From Crambe crambe (lineage: Eukaryota > Porifera > Demospongiae > Poecilosclerida > Crambeidae), in NCBI GenBank assembly GCA_963924555.1, contig OZ004581.1, forward strand, positions 1,736,001 through 1,800,000: a DNA stretch of 64,000 nt, read 5' to 3'. The notes beneath the pieces were generated by a model that searched no databases, was not told the origin of the DNA, and was given only the letters and a program-made list of their open reading frames with translations. Below are positions 24,262 to 36,759 of this stretch, piece after piece (the first letter of the stretch is position 1; each line of letters opens with the position of its first letter). A program made the position numbers and the translations under genes.

Positions 24262-27200
24262 TCATTTAAAATGTCTATTCAGTTTATATGTCCTTTCCAG
24301 ATTTTCTTTCACTTCTTCCCACTTGATGTCATGCCACTGTGGTGGAACTTCAGGTGGCTTTGCATTATATTTTATTCCTAATTCTTCTTTGTACTTGCAT
24401 ATAAACCACTTCCAATATAGAGACTCTTCAGAAGTAATATCTGGAGGAATGGACCAATTCGGGTATATTGACTGAAAGTCTTTGAAGGGGTGGTGTTCTT
24501 GGTTTGTAGCTGCATCTTTAAAAGTTGCATCACTAGCAACAAGTGCAGGACAAAAATCTGTTACCAATACATTGGTTTTAATCCAATGGTATCCTCCAAG
24601 GCATTCAGGACGATGAACTGCAATTTTGTGCTTTTGGTTATCACGAATATGATCAGGGATGAGCTGATCACATTGTTCTTTACAAAAAGGACATTGCTCT
24701 GTGCAACCAATCAATTTTCTCAAGAGCTCATGTGGCTTATTTTTCCAATTAACCATTTCACTCTTATATTTTATGGTGTCAAATGAAGCTTCCAATTTCA
24801 TCTTTAAATCATTAAGACCACCACAAATATTTTTTTTAATGTTCTCGAGATTCAATTCCTGTAGATCATCATAACCTTCTAGTAATTCCTCAGCTTTAAG
24901 TGCAACTCCAAGTTCCTCTCTAATCTTTATATCACTACTAAAGGCTGATAACCACTTGTGAGCATCAGATTCATTCAAATCATCCACTTTAGCTTGCACA
25001 ACTCCTATCAGTCTTGATACTTCCTTTTTAGCTGAATTTTGCAATCGTGTGTGTCCATTAAATGCAATCTCATCACAGAACTCCACTGTATACTTCTTTA
25101 TATGATCTTCCAGACAATCTCTGATATTTGAAACATAGGCCATGTAACCCTCAAAATTATCCTCATCATGAAGATCAGTGAGAACCTTGGTTTTCAGGGC
25201 CATCTTGGAAGAGAAATGATGCGGAGATTTTCTCATTATATCAACCATTTCAGCACCAAGTGTGTTTCCAACTTGCACTTTTATAGGTTCTTCAAGATAT
25301 GAACAAAAAGTGCTGGCAATAGCCTCTTCAGCTTCAATCTGGTTATACTGATTTTTAAATTTTATAAAGAGGGGAAATTTCAATTTCTTTTCCAAGTAGA
25401 ATCGTGGATCATTTCGCTTCCTGAAAGATTCGGCCATTTTTTCAAATCTTGGAACAGCAAATCCACAAACTATTAAGTATATCTCTTTTCTGTACGCCCA
25501 TGTGAGAGTGAGGTAATCTTTGAGATAAGCTGATTCTCTTACAATGGTTGCTTGCACCTTTTGAAGAAGTTCCTGGACAAATGCTGTGTTGAAGTCAGTG
25601 TCGTTCTGTGTTGTTTCTTTAAGATATTTTATTGCTGTGCTGAATACTTGTTCAGTAACCTTAATAACATCTTTTTGATAATTGTCCCCATTTGAAAAAA
25701 AATGTTGGTACCAACTATTATGGGTGTAATGTTTCTTCATTTCAGGTATAAATTTGTGGATATTTTCCCCCCAAGCCCTCAAGGATTTCTTTTTTTGCAA
25801 TGTTGCAATAAATTCACCTTCATGGCCTTGTGCTCGTACAACCTCAATCATTTTTTCTTCTACTTCTGTTTCCACATCTCTAGAATCTCTTGGCACATAA
25901 GGAAGCTCCTTTATGAAATCAATCCAGATATAATCGAAAATTTGTTCAAGTTCTTCTTCTGTTTCTCGCCTCTTTTGCAAGATCTTTTTCATCTGGTCAT
26001 CTGGAACTCTATCACAGTCTTCATTTTTAACGTTCAGTTGCTCTGGTTTCAGCTTTTCCTCTTGCAGGCTTTGATAAAGGTTTTCTTGTTCTTTCTTTAT
26101 GCTTGCTATAAATTTAAGGACTTTTTTGGTAATCATGTCAGCGTATATGTCTTGTTTGTCTTGAAATTTTGTAATAACCTCTTTATTGTGGCCCAGTTGT
26201 GTACAGTGATGTTCAGCATGTGACTTCAATTTTGATGAAAGGTTTACCAATCTCTGTTCAAATTTCGCTTTCCATTGTACTAAAATATCACTTTGTTTGC
26301 CATTAAAAAATTGCTTCATCTTTGATTTAAGTGGTTTGATTTGCTCTAAAACATAAAAATGGAGTTCCTTATGTTTGCCTCTCACCAGGGCAGGAACTTT
26401 CTCTGGAGAAGCAGCACTGATTGCATTTTCAGCTTTTTGTTCCCACTTTAACATTGCTTCTGTAAATGTCCAATCCCACATGCTATATGCAGTTTCCAAT
26501 GAGTTGTAAGCAGTGATCTCAAGAGTGTTCTTAAAGCTGAAAACAAATTTTTCTTTGAGCAGAGCCTGCCATAAGTCTTTAATTTTCACAGCAAAAGAGG
26601 AGAGAGAGAGATAGCCGCTATCTGAGTGACACCCTTTGCCTTTGCTACACAAGGACTCAATGAAGTGTTCTTTAGCATCTGTGCAGATTGACTATACCCC
26701 TTGTTAACAGGAGCCATTGGTGGATCACCTTTCCATAATCCAGGGAAGTGATGGACATCAGTCTGGTCATCAAATTTTATCACATCATTGAAGGACTTAA
26801 ACTGTCCCTCGTGATTCTCTTCTCTTGCTGCATCAATTGTAATCTGATTCAATTTCTGTGAAAATTTGGCAAGCCCCACTTCACTGCTTAGGTTTGCCCC
26901 AGCATTTTGATGAACAAATCGGCAGCTTGGATGGAGTTTGACTTGAGTCATGCGAAGAAATGCATGAACTGATGTCTGCAGAATATTGTCCATATCTCCA
27001 GCAACCTCACCATAAATGTTGATTAGTGTCATATTGGCCAGTCCAATGACAAATGTGGCAAGTTCATTGTCATGCTTTTGTGTTTTAAGTGGATCAAGTT
27101 GGGGAGCACGCAAGCCTTCAGTGTCTACCACCAATATATATTTACAATTTGTTCTTTGTTGTAACTTCTCATCCAATGGAAGTAGTTGCATGAATGCTCC

Positions 27201-30200
27201 ACGAGTACATCTACCAGCACTGACATTGAATTGAAGGCCAAATGTTGTGTTTAACATTGTAGACTTCCCTGTGCTTTGAAGTCCAAGGACTGACAGCACA
27301 AAAATATTAGGATCACTAAGCATTTCTACTGCTGAATGAAGCACAGCTGTGACCCACTTTAGAGGTACATGAGCAGCATCACCGTCCATCAGTTCCAAAG
27401 GGTAGCCATCAATGAAAAGCTCAGCAGCTGCTTTAGGAAGACGAGAAAGATTTTTTCCATAGTCACCTGACTCTAGAGCAGCTTCATACACTTGACCAAG
27501 TTCGCAGAAGAGGTGCTCTAGACCAAAAGAAGAATTAATGATGTTTTCTTGAAGGTCTTCTAATTCCTTCTTCAGCTTGGTTTTTATCTCACCTGCTTGA
27601 AGCTTGGATAACTCTTTACGTACAGATTGATACTGGTGCTGCATTTCCGATATGCTTACTCTTGAAAGATGGTTCAATTCCAGTTTCAAATATTGCAAGA
27701 AATAGTTCCTCAATATTTGATTGGATGATCCTTGAAGTTCAAGCAGAGAGTCTGTGAAAGATTGCATTATTGGTGTAAGAGAATTGACATATTTCAGTTG
27801 TTTGGCTCGGATTTCAACTTTTATTTCATTAATATCTGAATTATAATCATTCATTGTTTTGTTTCCCCTTTGAATGTGTCGATAGAGTTCCTTGTCATTA
27901 GCAGCCCAAGCTTTCCACAGGTCACTGCCTTGCAATGGAAGCATGGCATCCTTCAAGTTTGGTTCTTTATCTCTACAGCCAGTAACAATGCTCGTCAATT
28001 TATTAGCACGACTTAAACCTTGCCTGTAAAATCCACAGCTTTCATCTACAAGAATTCCTTCCTCTCTGATCCCACTTAAGTCTTCAATGGATTCCAATTT
28101 CTTCTCTCTCTCCAGATTTTTTCGAATTCTTTGACGAATAGAATCCTTTATTTCTGCTGCATTTTTTTTTGTTAGACTGATCATACATGTGTCAGAAATT
28201 GCTTTCTTCAATGACTCTGGTTTTTTTTTAACGTCATTTAGTATCGTAATAGCACCAGGATATGAATTAAACTCCTTCAAAATCTCAATGATCCGGCTGT
28301 CAAACTCTAAGTCCTTCTCAGTGAGAAGGATAAAGCACATGGAAGATATTTGGCTGAGGAATTTGCTCTGTCGAAGATGCTGCCTACCATCACCATGGAG
28401 GTTTAGAAAGGTAACAGCATCTGGGAATGCATCAGAAGCTTTTCCTGCTGGAAGATACCAACACATATCAACAAGTCCTTCTCCAAGCAAACAACCTTGC
28501 TGTCCACCGGGGCAGTTGTGATGGAAGTAGTGATCATAGTCACTAATGACCTCATTTAATATTTTGGACTTTGATGCACTACGCTCCTGATGTTTTCCAA
28601 AGCGCATGAATGATACAATTGGCATTTCATAACTGACTATTGAGTGTGTTCGCTGGACTACTTCACCATTTTTATTGATGCACTTCCACTCTTTTATAAT
28701 GGAGCGCATGGCCCAAAGAGGAAGAGTAAAATGCTTGGTGAATGGATCTGGTAAGAGAAATGGAAGAGCTAGCTGACATTTAGCCAACCTAGAGAACAAA
28801 TCTTGACGGAGAAAGTCATCTGAGCAAAGAATTAAGGCAAGGAGACTGTCAACTGGATGTATCCCATTAGAATTGAGACCTACATCAGACTCATTAGATA
28901 TATCGGACACATCAGAATCATAATCACTGTCATTATGTTCACTATGATGACCATCTCCCATGTTATCTGCAGGCATCAGGTTAGACCTACAAAGTGAATC
29001 AAATGACATCAGCTTATGCAAAACAAGGTAGGGAAGTTGCTTTGGATCAGTTGGATGGGTCTCACTTAATGATAGTCTCAATGGTTCTGGTCTGATACAC
29101 AGAGCATCTTGCATTTGTAGCCCCTTGGGATAATACTTGCAAAGCCCTAGTTTCTCAAGGAGAGCATGAGCTTTTGAGTTCTTTTGGAAAATCGAGGAGG
29201 CATCTGCAGTTATTGCTTTGCTTTGCTGTGGCTTTATCTTTAGAATACTTTCTAGAGAGTGATGCTCATTTTTCCTAGGTGATGGTGAAGGCTCCTCTAG
29301 ATGAACTTGAACAGAGGATTTCATCAATGAATGCAGTTTTTGCTTCATTTCCTCCAATGAAGAAGAATCACAAAGGTATGCATTAAGAATTTCAAGAATC
29401 TTTGATTCAAGAGGTGGCTGGAGATCTGACATCATTTTAGAAATTTGCTGCAAAAACTCCTTCAATAGATCTTGTTGAGTTGGACCATAACTTACTGCTA
29501 AGTGGAATAGAAAGGCTTGAAGATGTAGAGGTTTCTTTTGCACATAATCATTAAAATGTTTTCTCTGCTCAGAAAAATGTTTTTGCAAAGACTCCAAGTC
29601 TTTCACTGAAATAAGCTTTAGTGTTATATCATCAAAACTGGCATCCTGATATGGACACACTAGGATGGCTATGAGAACATTATCATATTTCAGCCAATAG
29701 TGAACTTGGAGAATGTTAATTCCCTTTGAAACATCCCTGGAGAATATTTCAGGAACTGAACCTGACAATTCAGCACTTCTTGCATCTACCAACATTTTAT
29801 TCAGGAAGGTATTGAAGCTTTCAAAGTCTGTGATGTCACTCTCTGGAAGAGAATGAGTAGCCATAGAACTTGACTTGTATAACCAATCAGAAACCTCCAC
29901 CAAAGAAGGAAAAGCATGTGTGTCTAGTTGACTCAGCTCACCTTCTTCTAGTAGTTGTTGAAGAAGGACTTTCACATCTTCCTTATTGGAAGATGTCAAC
30001 TTAGACTCCATCAATGACTCTATGAAGTCTTGCAATGAGGAATGTGATACATACTCACTAATCCAAAAAGTAGGATTTTCTGCTTTATCGAGAATATCTT
30101 TCTTCACCTTTAAAAGATACTTTAGATTGTCCTGGATTTGGCAAGGTGTCATATTTTGTACTTTCCACTCACTCACCTCTTTCAGTACAGTATGTGAGTC

Positions 30201-32474
30201 ATAAGACAGAATGCTCAGTAAGTCTTGATTTGTCATTTTCTCAGAAATCCATGATTCAGGAGCTTTTTGGAGATTTTTATGCAGATCGATTTCAAGAAGC
30301 ATTTGATAGTCTGTATCATTCAGTCCTACCTCAGCAAGGTGAGATAGCTCTGATTTTTCACCGATTTCCTATGAATTGATCATACATATGAACTTTTATG
30401 GTACAGAAAACTGGAGTGATTAAATTCAAAATAGCTAAGACTTATAATTGAGCTTTATTGAAGGATACTATTACAGCTACTAATTTTATCTTTTCTAACT
30501 TAATTACAAAACCAAGCTCAAGGTGAGCTTATCGTCATAATTATTCTTGGTCTCAAACAAGCCGAAAAAACTTATTGCTATCAATAGTGCTGGTTAGAGA
30601 CCCGCAACTCTTAGTTATGTACTTACACATGCTCATCTGTCCAGGGCATATGACTTGTAAATTTGCTTACTTATAATGATGAATTATGCACAATTGGACT
30701 CAATCATAACCGCAAAAGTATTAGGTACTATGGATTAAAATATCAGACAGCATGATAGTGGACTTGATGTAGGGATGACCTATGACCCTCCACAGGATTG
30801 AGTAAGTTATAGCTGCTATGACTACTTATCCCTGTGCAGGAGAATTTTTGAAGCGAACGACTCAACATGGAAGAACAATAGCTAAAGGTTCACTTTTTCA
30901 TAATTTTCATTGACCGTAATACAACTATTACGATGTTAATTTCATACAGTAAGTATCCTGAAGATTACTGCAAACTCAGCCATAATGAATGGCAGCTATT
31001 TTAGTGTGAGTTTGTAGCCTTATTCTTGGAAGGTGTACTCAAGAAGGTAATGATGAAATAGTTAAATTAGACTTCCTGAGGCCAAGAGTGTGGCTAGCTA
31101 CCTATAATCCAAGTGCACAGGGATCTTTCAATGAAATGATTTTTTTGAAGAAAAAAACTGCATCATATCAAGTATACAAGAAATATACTCAGAATTTGCA
31201 GGCAGGAATACATCTTATAAAAATCTAGCTACAAAAAATCTGTTGGAACTGAAATTTGAACAGCAATTTGAGGCTAGCAATTGAGATTTGAACCACATTT
31301 CTTGTCTCTCCTCTTTGTTAGACTCTTAGAACATCAAAATTCATTGTTGAGTTGTGCCCATAGCTAGAAGCTCAAGTCGATATGCCCTTTCTTGCCTTGC
31401 CTTATGGCAGCAGGTACAAATTTTAATTTTAGCGTTTTTTTCAACATTACTGCAACATAGTCTTGTAGTTCACTTTTTAATAGTAGATTGTCATTCTTTA
31501 TCAAATTCAGAGCTTAATGACAATTATTAACAGCAAAGTATCTTATGAAATTATAAGTTTATAGCTACATGGCTAAATTTTAGCAAGCAGCATATTTAAC
31601 GATTAATTTTAGGCCTATAGCTAATCACTAAATGAGAACCTGCTGGTATATTGCCATACAATGAGTGGCATGTGCATACATAGCTTTGAACCATACATGG
31701 ACCTTGTATGAATGAAGATACTAGCTAGCTTACTCACCTTGATAGTGACATCAAATCTAAAATCACCACATTCCAACCACTGAATAGGCTCGATATCTTT
31801 GAATTCTTTGAACTGCTTCATTGTGAATTCTCTATTTTCATTGAAGATAATGTTGGCCACAGATCTTGGAATAAGAAATGTTACAACCACACAACCTTTC
31901 TTGACATCAAACAAAAAGAGAGTAGATGTTCTCGACTCTAGAATGTTGGCTAGTTTACGTCTTAGATCAAAAACTTTTGCTAATTGCTGAAACTCGTCAA
32001 TATCAACTTTTAGGGTAGTTTTCTCCATGGTATGATGAACTTTTAAAGCAGGATTGATTTCAGCAAACTCCGCTAGTTTATGCTTATTAACAAATGCTTT
32101 GACTTTTACCACATAAGCCTCCATTTCACGACGATCTTCATCAGAACCATATTTATCTATGATACACTCGATAATATCATAGTTCAAAAAAGAAATAAAT
32201 TTGTGAATAGTCAAATATTCAAACATGTCAGTAACTGTGGTTAATTCTTTAAGTTCATTCCCAATATCAGATAGCAACTTAACTTCACTGTCATGATCAA
32301 GTGCATTCAAATTCAATAGAAAATAGCGAAAGTCTACAGGGCTTATATTCTGGTCAATAATGGATTGGCGGATACCAGTTATAAAACATCCATAGTTTGT
32401 TAAGATGCCTTTCATGTTGCTCTCAAGCTGTTGTTTTAGATCTTCAAGAATATCAGCAGATAGATCATCCTCAC
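24262..32474 (-). CDS. Very large interferon-inducible-type GTPase (VLIG/GVIN-like), unit A, with 1-bp frameshift
   Basis: Two exons fit in phase: 32474-31738 and a giant exon 30368-24262. The first exon (245 codons, not the true 5' end) encodes a helical region followed by a beta-rich part, resembling a domain often placed before death folds or NACHT in sponge proteins. The giant exon carries the VLIG hallmark 'PLQGSDLWKAWAANDKE', a G domain with G1 'GLQSTGKST' (about 27255-27290) and G3 'VDTEGLR', a long coiled helical part, and a C-terminal 'CTEQCPFCKEQCD' block. A missing A at about 26676 ('aagaacac' against 'aaagaaacac' in unit B) separates frames 26586-30302 and 24262-26652. A one-base homopolymer lesion may be real or a sequence error. 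VLIGs are large cytosolic/nuclear dynamin-superfamily GTPases induced in immune responses. Confidence 0.85.
30376..31737. other. Intron or intergenic AT-rich stretch
   Basis: Lies between the two VLIG exons. No supported open frame, RNA or clear repeat apart from a fragment ('gtagggatgacc', about 30770) reminiscent of the foldback family at 1490-1801. It is best read as an intron. Confidence 0.45.
31738..32474 (-). CDS. Upstream exon of the unit A VLIG gene
   Basis: A 737-nt open block is flanked by an acceptor ('tattatag') and a donor ('aag|gtgagtaag'). It enters in phase 1 and leaves in phase 0. The VLIG giant exon begins after 'cattcatag'-type sequence at 30368 in phase 0, so the two join cleanly with a 1369-nt intron. 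Protein blocks 'GCFITGIRQSIIDQNISPVD' and 'GCVVVTFLIPRSVANIIFNE' are typical of an uncharacterised module seen before death-fold domains. No equivalent was found upstream of the unit B copy. It could alternatively be an exon of a separate gene. Confidence 0.55.
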
Positions 32475-32806
32475 CTATAATACATATATAATTGAATTGA
32501 CTCAACTCCAGCAGAGAGAAGAAAAAAATTCTATACCAACCACAATCTTGTATGTAAAATTGCCACTGAAGAACTGATTGGACTATCAAAGCATGCAGAA
32601 CACAGTCATACAACTAAGTGGAGCATGACATTATTTAGAATTTCAGCTAGGGGGTCACTGTTTAATAGACTCTAGACTCAGACAATGTAGCAAAATATCT
32701 TATATGGAGTCACTTGTAAGAGTATATTTTTGCACAGTCATTTGACCAGCAGGCACATGCATGATAATATGTAAATGACAATATTAGTGGCTAGTTAAGT
32801 AGTTTG

Positions 32807-32999
32807 CAGGCCTGTAGCCAGGATTTTAGAAAAGGGATGGCTCATGAAGATTGTTTCAATGTGTGAGAACTAAAATTAGCTAATGGTCATCAATTCAGCA
32901 AACTAATGCAAGTATAGTCTAGTAGTGACTATAAGCTATAATCATTTCCATGAAAGGGGGGGCTCAAGCCCTTTGAGCCGCCTGCTGGCTACAGGCCTG
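32807..32999. mobile_element. MITE with 'caggcctgtagccag' ends
   Basis: 'caggcctgtagcca' at 32807-32820 pairs with 'tggctacaggcctg' at 32986-32999. Related to the 'gtagccag' MITEs at 13690 and 36369. Non-coding. Confidence 0.8.
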
Positions 33000-34480
33000 G
33001 TTTGGTATGCTTATTTAGCATGTGGATTGGTAAGCTAAGCATTTTGTGCCCCATGCCCTAGCCTCGTGCCAGGCTCTCTGGAAAAGAGAGTCTGGTTGCC
33101 ACTGTCTGCTGATTTTTCTGCGATTTTACGGAATTACAAGTATTCATGATCTCCTGTGCAAAAATTTCCAACCACTTCCTCCTCCAGTAGGGAAGAATCT
33201 GCATGAGTGCTTCCAAGATGGCTGTTAACTAGCTACAGCATTACCACTTGGAATGACTATTCCATTTCACTAATGTTATGATTGGACAGACAAGATAATA
33301 GTGAAAACGACATGTCTTTGAATGAAAACAATAAACAGTATCCTCAACTGGCTGAGTGAAAACAACCTCAATGCAACAAGCACTACTAACTGAATGAAAA
33401 CAACATCACTCAACTGGCTCAGAGTATGAGTGAAAATACAACACAACTGGCTGGCAGGGCTAGTCAATGAAAGACTACTCAGCTGCATCCCGTGTTGCAT
33501 GCTCCTCCCACCATAAATGAGGCATTATGAACAAGACTTCTTGTAGATAAGGACTGGCAAAGCGATTAGAGGATAGAAAAGTAGGCCTACTAAGAATAGC
33601 CTCAGCTCTGGCACTCAAGAATTTATGTCCGCTGCACTTCATTCATAGCATAAATACTGTCCTTCATGTACTAATGGCTGATATAAAAAACTGGCAGTCC
33701 AAAGTGTTGCCTGCAGTCCAAAGTGTTAATATATATAAGTTAGACAATGAGACCAAGGGATAAAAAAAAGTTAACAAGTAGCCAACCCTGGCACCTCTAC
33801 TCATAACCACTACATGTTATCTAGGCACTACATGTTAAGTGAACGGTGTACAAGAAACTAACACTTTTTGTTTTGGCTAGCTGTTCAGCTCGGTGCTTTC
33901 CCCCCTAAAGTTGCTAGGCAACTAATGTAAGTGCCTAAGAGCAGGGTGATAAGTTTTTCTACTAAGCTATGATCTAAGTATAGGTTAGATCACAACAGTG
34001 AGTGACTACTAGGTTTACAATAGATACCGAGGTGGAGCCGAGGTGTCAGAGTAGTCACTCACTGGAGTGATCTAACTGACTTAGACAATAGTATAAACTG
34101 TGTATAGTCTTATGACAACCACAGATCTCTATGTGAAACCACAGGTCTCTAACTGTGATACATAGATACCTGACCACTTGCAGGCCTAGCAAGTGGTTAC
34201 TTTATAGTGCCTCATTACATCAAAGGGAATGATTCATAAAATTGTCTAATCTGATTCATATCACCCTTCTAGCCTGAGGGAGTGTGATATGACTTTTATC
34301 ACACCCCTGCTCAATAATTATGTGAAAAATAATTATGCCTGATGTTTAATGACTAGCTATATATGTGGTGACATCATCAGTATAACACACGGTAGTACTG
34401 GGATGAAAAATTAGCACACGTGCAGACATACAACCGCAAGGGAAGGGTCTGGTGACTTGAATCCTGGGGAATAATACTTA
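33000..34480. other. Non-coding stretch with partial repeats
   Basis: 33060-33115 is half of the 'caggctctctgg' foldback seen complete at 42466-42640. 33340-33460 is a degenerate tandem of 'caactggct...agtgaaaac'. 33980-34080 is a hairpin with arms 'gttagatcac...gtgagtgactact'. No gene was recognised. Confidence 0.55.
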
Positions 34481-35290
34481 AAGTCTATTCGCGTTCACCT
34501 CGACCTTTTTATATCCACGATAACTTGCTCAATTCTTGACCAATTTCAAAATTTCAAACACCAGCAGCTAGCTAATTATCCGAGATTTATGATGATACTT
34601 TTTATAAAGACTCAATCCTTACCAGTAAGAAGTTAGCTGTATGTCCCATAAGCAAAGTATGGAGCTGCCATTCACCACAAGGAATGTAGTGCGCGCGCAT
34701 TGCGCGCGATAGAGCAACAACAATGGCTGCCAGGTGCTACTGAATCTCGAGTAAGTTAGCTAGCTTACGCAAGTAACTGCTGGTTAAAACTAAGAAATAT
34801 GAATTATAGAATAGTTCAGCTAACTAGAAAACTGAATCACAGAATCTTTTAGCTAACTAGATCGATAGAATCAATGAGAAGTCACATTTTCAAGTTTAAC
34901 TACAATATTCGAATCACTGCTAATCTTCCCGGCAGTTTAGCTTATACAGAACATTTATTGCTAAACCCTCCAGGAGTTGCTGGGATCAGGAAAGGAAGGA
35001 GCAGGCTTGAGATGTCAGCTGAACCACCCTACCGCTCTGGGGATTGTCCAGTAGAAGAACAAGGCAGAAGTCCAGGGAGAGTCATGGCAGGCACGAGAGA
35101 AAGTCACGCAAAAACGAGAAAAGAAACGAGAAAATAACTTGATCTAAACTGATAACACGTGGCTTGGCTCCAATTACCCGCGCATACTTCTAGCCATAAC
35201 TATGTGGCTAATTGGATTAATACGCGTTCTTACGTAAGCTTACTACACCACAGCTACTTCCGGGGTCGAGGTGAACGCGCGAATAGACTT
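34481..35290. mobile_element. 810-bp non-autonomous DNA transposon with TA flanks
   Basis: The ends 'aagtctattcgcg' plus 'ttcacctcgacc' (34481-34505) and their reverse complement (35266-35290) form terminal inverted repeats. The dinucleotide TA flanks both sides, as for Tc1/mariner-type insertion, though two bases are weak evidence. The 87-codon frame within (34874-35137) resembles nothing known and is not supported as a gene. Confidence 0.65.
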
Positions 35291-35504
35291 TAGTGTGTAT
35301 TGCTTATGGAGTAGCTAGCTAAGTGTGGTATGTATGTGGAAAACCACATGTTATGATTGGTGCTTGGCACAGATAATTTGTTGCAGTCTCGCATTGCTTA
35401 TGTTGACAAAACCGCATGCCCCATTAATTGCATTCCAAGTCGTGTATGAGTACAGGCAAGTCACCAGACCTTGGTAAGGGTCAGCATGCAAGACTAGTGC
35501 AGAT

Positions 35505-35840
35505 GGCAACCAGGCTCTTTCCCCCTTCCCCCTCAGTGGCAGATTTAGAGGAGGTTCTTTGGATTCTTAAGAACCCCCCTGCCTCAAAGTAAAACTAACA
35601 ATGGGCTAACTAAATAGACCGATAGCAGGCACTAAGCCTACTCTGATCTCGCGATCTGTGCATATCCACATACACATGCTCATGCGGTAGCGGGTGTGGT
35701 TATCAAAAGTGGGCATGGTTTCTAAAATTTTCCCCGTGCTTGCACACGGATAAGAAAAGAACCTCCCTTCTAGATCCGCCCCTGCCCCTCTCCCTTCTGG
35801 AGAGCCTGGCATAAGGCTACCCATGCCCAGGCTATGAGTC
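35505..35840. mobile_element. MITE nested in another MITE
   Basis: The outer ends 'ggcaaccaggctcttt' and 'agagcctgg' belong to the same foldback family as 42466-42640. The inner element (about 35534-35783) has ends 'ggcagatttagaggaggttc' pairing with the reverse complement of 'gaacctcccttctagatccg'. The inner one therefore inserted into the outer. Confidence 0.6.
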
Positions 35841-36190
35841 TTAATGAAGATTGATTATAGATTGAGCTGGTGTATAGCTAGCTAGCTATAGATAGCTGTG
35901 GAGCGTAGCTAATGGTGCTGTGTGCTGTTTTGGGTAAACCATTTCATCTGGGCAAGAGCTTGGACATAAACTGGTTATGAAACTTATGAATCTTGAGTTG
36001 TGAAAGTTGTCTGCAGGATAAGGTAGGTCTCACAGACAGTTCAGCAACAGAGCATCCGGTTACGTACTGCAATGTTCAGCAACAGGGCATCCGGTTACGT
36101 ACTGCAATGTTCAGCAATAGGGCATCCAGTTAAATAACAGGCATCCCGTAACAAGACAAAGTCAGCATTGAGGCGGAACATACATGTTTG

Positions 36191-36240
36191 TAGCCTCGTT
36201 CCCAGGCCCATTAAAAAAAATAGGCCTGGGAACGAGGCTA
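36191..36240. mobile_element. 50-bp palindromic insertion with 9-bp target duplication
   Basis: 'tagcctcgttcccaggcc' and its exact reverse complement flank a 14-bp A/T loop. 'acatgtttg' occurs on both sides (36182-36190 and 36241-36249). The unit A counterpart (about 13563-13575) has one 'acatgtttgg' and no insert. A related left end appears at 61508. Confidence 0.9.
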
Positions 36241-36368
36241 ACATGTTTGGTAACCTTACCCAGGTAGGCATACGTAATTATTATAAATTATGTACTGCTT
36301 ATGCAACACTCTTGGTGCGTGTAGCACAGAGATTTACCAAACCCTGTGAGGGAAACAAACACATCATT

Positions 36369-36620
36369 CCATGGGCGTAGCCAGGGGTGGTTCGGGTGGT
36401 TTGGTCAAACGACCTTTTCAAAATGGAAGAAGTGGTACCATCTTCATCATCTACTCATCTTCATACTTTCCCTGCCTTCATATGCTGCATTGCAGTTCAT
36501 TGTTTCGGTTATCAAAAGAGGGTTGTGATTATAGAAAAGTAGGCATGGTCAGGCCAAATATTTTCCGCACTTACATGCGGATAATTTTAGAACCCCCTCT
36601 TTAATAACTCTGGCTACAGG
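36369..36620. mobile_element. MITE with 'gtagccag' ends (unit B)
   Basis: Counterpart of the unit A element at 13690-13950, with a few substitutions. Non-coding. Confidence 0.65.
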
Positions 36621-36759
36621 CCGCATTCTCTCTTGCAAAGTGAAGTAACCTATGCTTTCTTCTTGCTGCAACTTTAGCTTGACAAGGCTACTTCATGGAT
36701 GACTGTTTTCAAATCTGGAACTGACCTAGCCTCCACCATCATGCAGAGCTGGAGCCAGC

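Larger units (their letters stand above)
13427..30375. repeat. Segmental duplication, unit A
   Basis: The order CARD-like gene, NLR, POT, inverted POT relic, VLIG is the same as in unit B (about 36000-59650). Similarity starts at 'gtgaaagttgtctgcagg' in both. It is very high through the CARD and NLR genes, with scattered substitutions and small indels, and lower in the VLIG gene. Whole-unit duplication followed by independent insertions explains the pattern. Confidence 0.85.

Noticed and set aside
25702..26223. Plus-strand hydrophobic frames opposite the VLIG genes
   Set aside because: Antisense shadows of lysine/glutamate-rich helical coding sequence; no splice or start support.
34874..35137. 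87-codon plus-strand frame
   Set aside because: Lies wholly inside a non-autonomous transposon, low-complexity basic tail, no recognisable family.
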